Assembly (NCBI RefSeq): GCF_026343115.1
Contig: NZ_JAPEMC010000001.1
Span: 1,550,001 to 1,614,000, forward strand
DNA: 64,000 nucleotides
Direction: 5' to 3'
DNA from: Streptomyces sp. NBC_00102
GTDB taxonomy: Bacteria; Actinomycetota; Actinomycetes; Streptomycetales; Streptomycetaceae
Shown here: positions 62,393 to 64,000 of the stretch, piece after piece
Position numbering within the stretch: position 1 is the first letter of the stretch
Layout: each line of letters begins with the position of its first letter
Program-made: the position numbers and the translations under genes
Notes under the pieces: generated by a model
The model's input: the letters and a program-made list of their open reading frames with translations, nothing else
What the model was told of the DNA's origin: nothing
The model's database searches: none

Positions 62393-62535
62393 TCGACGAC
62401 TGACAGGAGCCGGACGGCCGAGGTACGGCGCGCCTCGGCCGGGCGGGCGGTGGCCTGTGCAGGATTCGGAGGGCGGCGCCCTCGGTCGTCCGACCGGGGC
62501 CACCCGCACCCCCACCCCGCACGAAAGGCCCGGCC

Positions 62536-62685
62536 ATGCCGCACCCCGTCGTCAGCAGCCTCCTGTTCCCACCGCCTCCCACCGGCGTACGGACCTCCGC
62601 ACCCGCCCGCCCCGCGACACCAGCCGGCCGGCTGGTGTCGCCGGCAGTCCGCGAGGTGCTCGGCTCCGCGCGGGTGACGGTGTGA
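62536..62685 (+). CDS. Small ORF of 49 residues coupled to a methyltransferase
   Basis: MPHPVVSSLLFPPPPTGVRT followed by SAPARPATPAGRLVSPAVRE and VLGSARVTV. GAAAGG lies eight bases before the ATG. Its TGA overlaps the GTG start of the methyltransferase by four bases (GTGA). The peptide is Pro/Ser/Val-rich with no Cys. It might be a translational-coupling leader, or just an ORF with a lucky ribosome site. Confidence 0.45.
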   Translation: MPHPVVSSLLFPPPPTGVRTSAPARPATPAGRLVSPAVREVLGSARVTV

Positions 62686-63518
62686 ACCCCGCGCCGCGCG
62701 GGGGCGCTTCAGAGGGCGGCGGCCGCTACGGTGAGGCGTTCTTCCGCCCCGAGCAGGCGGGCGAGGGGGAGCGCATCGACTACGGCGCCCTCGCCTACGA
62801 CGACATCAGCCTCGCGCGCTTGCGGGCGCTCGGGGCCGGGCCGGGGTGGCGCTGCCTCGACGTGGGCGCGGGCACGGGCACGGTCTCCCGCCGTCTGCTG
62901 GGCGAGGCCGGGGTGGAGAGCGTACTCGCCGTCGACCGCGACGTACGGTTCCTCGGCGAGCGGCCGGTTCCCGGGCTCGACCTGCTGGAGGCCGACATCA
63001 CCGCCCCGGGCTTCGTCTCCGGCCAGTACGACCTCGTCCACGCCCGCTTCGTCCTGATGCACCTGGCCGAACACGAGAGCCTGATCCCCGCACTGGCCGA
63101 ACTCGTCGCACCTGGTGGGGTGTTGGTGCTCAGCGACGCGGTGGACCTGACCAGCGACCGTACGCCCGACACCCCGTACACCACGGCGATGCGGGCGATG
63201 TGGCAGGGGCTGCGGGCCTCCATCGGCACCGATGTGTCCTGGGTGCCGTCGTACCCGCACCTGCTGCGCGGGGCGGGGCTTGAACCCGTCGCCGCCGAGA
63301 TCCACGTACCGCCGCTCCAGCCGGGCAGCCCCCTCAGCCGCTTCTGGGCGGACACGTGGGAGCGCAGCCGGCCCGCGATGCTCGCCACCGGCCTGGTGGA
63401 CGACACCGCCGTCGACGCGGCGATCCGCTACCTGGTCTCCGACGAGTGCGCCGCGCTCTCGGCCGGAATGCTCACGGCGTGGGGGTGGAAGCCCGGGAAG
63501 CGCAGTTCCGGTCCCTGA
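62682..63518 (+). CDS. SAM-dependent methyltransferase
   Basis: A 278-residue class I methyltransferase. Motif I is CLDVGAGTGTVSRRLL, motif II VLAVDRDVRFL, motif IV DLVHARFVLMHLAEHESL, then LVAPGGVLVLSDAVDLT. The GTG at 62682 overlaps the end of the 49-residue ORF. The frame is open further upstream to 62457 but with poor coding character. The substrate is unknown; UbiE-like small-molecule methylation is likely. Confidence 0.85.
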   Translation: MNPAPRGGASEGGGRYGEAFFRPEQAGEGERIDYGALAYDDISLARLRALGAGPGWRCLDVGAGTGTVSRRLLGEAGVESVLAVDRDVRFLGERPVPGLDLLEADITAPGFVSGQYDLVHARFVLMHLAEHESLIPALAELVAPGGVLVLSDAVDLTSDRTPDTPYTTAMRAMWQGLRASIGTDVSWVPSYPHLLRGAGLEPVAAEIHVPPLQPGSPLSRFWADTWERSRPAMLATGLVDDTAVDAAIRYLVSDECAALSAGMLTAWGWKPGKRSSGP

Positions 63519-63763
63519 CCGGCGGGCCACGACAACACCGCCCGGCAAAGCTCCTGTCGAGGTGGCGGCACACCTGCGGAGCCCCTCCCACCGTCGATGT
63601 CAGTACCTCGGTATACGGTGCTGTGCGGTTAACGGCCGGACGGAGATCGCGAGGGGCTCGCGGCCATGGGGGGTGGGTTGCACAGGCCCCGGCTCCGGCT
63701 CGGGACTGGAAACATCTTGCCCATCCCCACCCCCACACTCCGGGGCAGCACCAGGGCCGGAGG

Positions 63764-64000
63764 TCAGCCGCCCCCGGCCGCACCTCCCCCGCCGGCCAGA
63801 CATTCGAACCACACCGTCTTGCCGCCGCCGTCCTCCCGTACGTCCACACCCCACTTGTCGGCGACGGCATCGACCAGGAGCAGCCCTCTGCCGCCCTCGT
63901 CGAGCGCGTCGCGCACGGTCGCCGTAGGCAGTTCGGGACTGCTGTCAGTGACCTCCACGCGCACCCCCTCGTCGCCCATCAGGTAGATGCAGAGCTGACA
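63764..64000 (-). CDS. Anti-sigma-type ATP-binding protein (5' partial)
   Basis: The C-terminal 78 residues of an HATPase_c_2 protein, cut by the window end. EVTDSSPELP and GGRGLLLVDAVADKWGVDV are the N-box-proximal and G-box patterns of RsbW/SpoIIAB-like kinases, of which Streptomyces has dozens. The frame is open to base 64000 (CQLCIYLMGDEGVRVEVTD), so the true start is outside. The 245 bases at 63519-63763 hold no gene I can support. Confidence 0.82.
   Translation of the reverse strand, partial: CQLCIYLMGDEGVRVEVTDSSPELPTATVRDALDEGGRGLLLVDAVADKWGVDVREDGGGKTVWFECLAGGGGAAGGG

Noticed and set aside
62457..62681. Longer N-terminus for the methyltransferase
   Set aside because: Added residues are low-complexity Pro/Arg with no ribosome site; the GTG at 62682 is just before the conserved fold.

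Overview
The window is high-GC DNA with strong G/C third-codon bias, many GTG starts, GGAGG-type ribosome sites and TGA stops. The gene families (DUF475, TerD paralogues, DUF3052, DUF2277, DUF4429, XRE regulators with small Cys-rich partners, GC-rich secreted proteins) point to a Streptomyces chromosome. It is mostly core-type sequence, with one patch (about 22.1-26.4 kb) that looks like decayed accessory DNA beside a tRNA-Val gene. Genes at both window edges are cut.

Layout. 1-3.5 kb: the end of an ECF-type vitamin/metal importer (double ATPase plus S component), then a secreted SLT lysozyme-like protein. 3.5-11 kb: an MFS exporter, a GT87-PAP2 fusion, a GNAT, a serine-protease lipoprotein apparently split by a frameshift, and a DHA2 exporter with a MarR-like tail. 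11-17.8 kb: a membrane-anchored peptidoglycan-binding protein, a HAD phosphatase, a secreted DUF1524 nuclease, a PhoD-like phosphatase, DoxX and DedA membrane proteins. 17.8-26.5 kb: small conserved proteins, a flavoprotein divergent from an XRE regulator, a second XRE regulator co-transcribed with a pterin dehydratase and divergent from three overlapping tiny Cys-rich genes, then an XRE remnant next to tRNA-Val(TAC). 26.7-30.3 kb: DUF4097 lipoprotein, coiled-coil protein, DUF4383 and FmdB-like proteins.

30.4-40.3 kb is a Ter stress-response island: O-methyltransferase, HAD phosphatase, a phosphoribosyltransferase-StiP fusion, a CitE-like lyase, a TerD with a YGYPQP tail, a TerA-like protein, a DUF475/TerC-like membrane protein and two canonical TerD proteins. 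The enzyme genes overlap or abut. They match the predicted Ter module for making a nucleoside-like metabolite, paired with Ca2+-binding TerD proteins at the membrane.

40.5-44.8 kb holds ahpE, a DUF3052 gene and aceE, the same neighbourhood as Rv2238c-Rv2241 in Mycobacterium tuberculosis. 45-54.9 kb: an orphan solute-binding lipoprotein with its GntR regulator, a DUF885 peptidase, an I36-type secreted protein, a DHA2 exporter divergent from TetR, a DUF1023-like hydrolase and a DUF4429 protein. 55-64 kb: a GNAT/TetR divergent pair sharing a perfect palindrome, two unknown proteins, an MFS exporter translationally coupled to a chloramphenicol-phosphotransferase homologue, a MerR-aldo/keto reductase pair, a serine hydrolase, a tiny ORF coupled to a methyltransferase, and the end of an anti-sigma-type ATPase.

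No CRISPR array, rRNA, complete mobile element or large biosynthetic cluster was seen. All calls come from reading the sequence without database searches.
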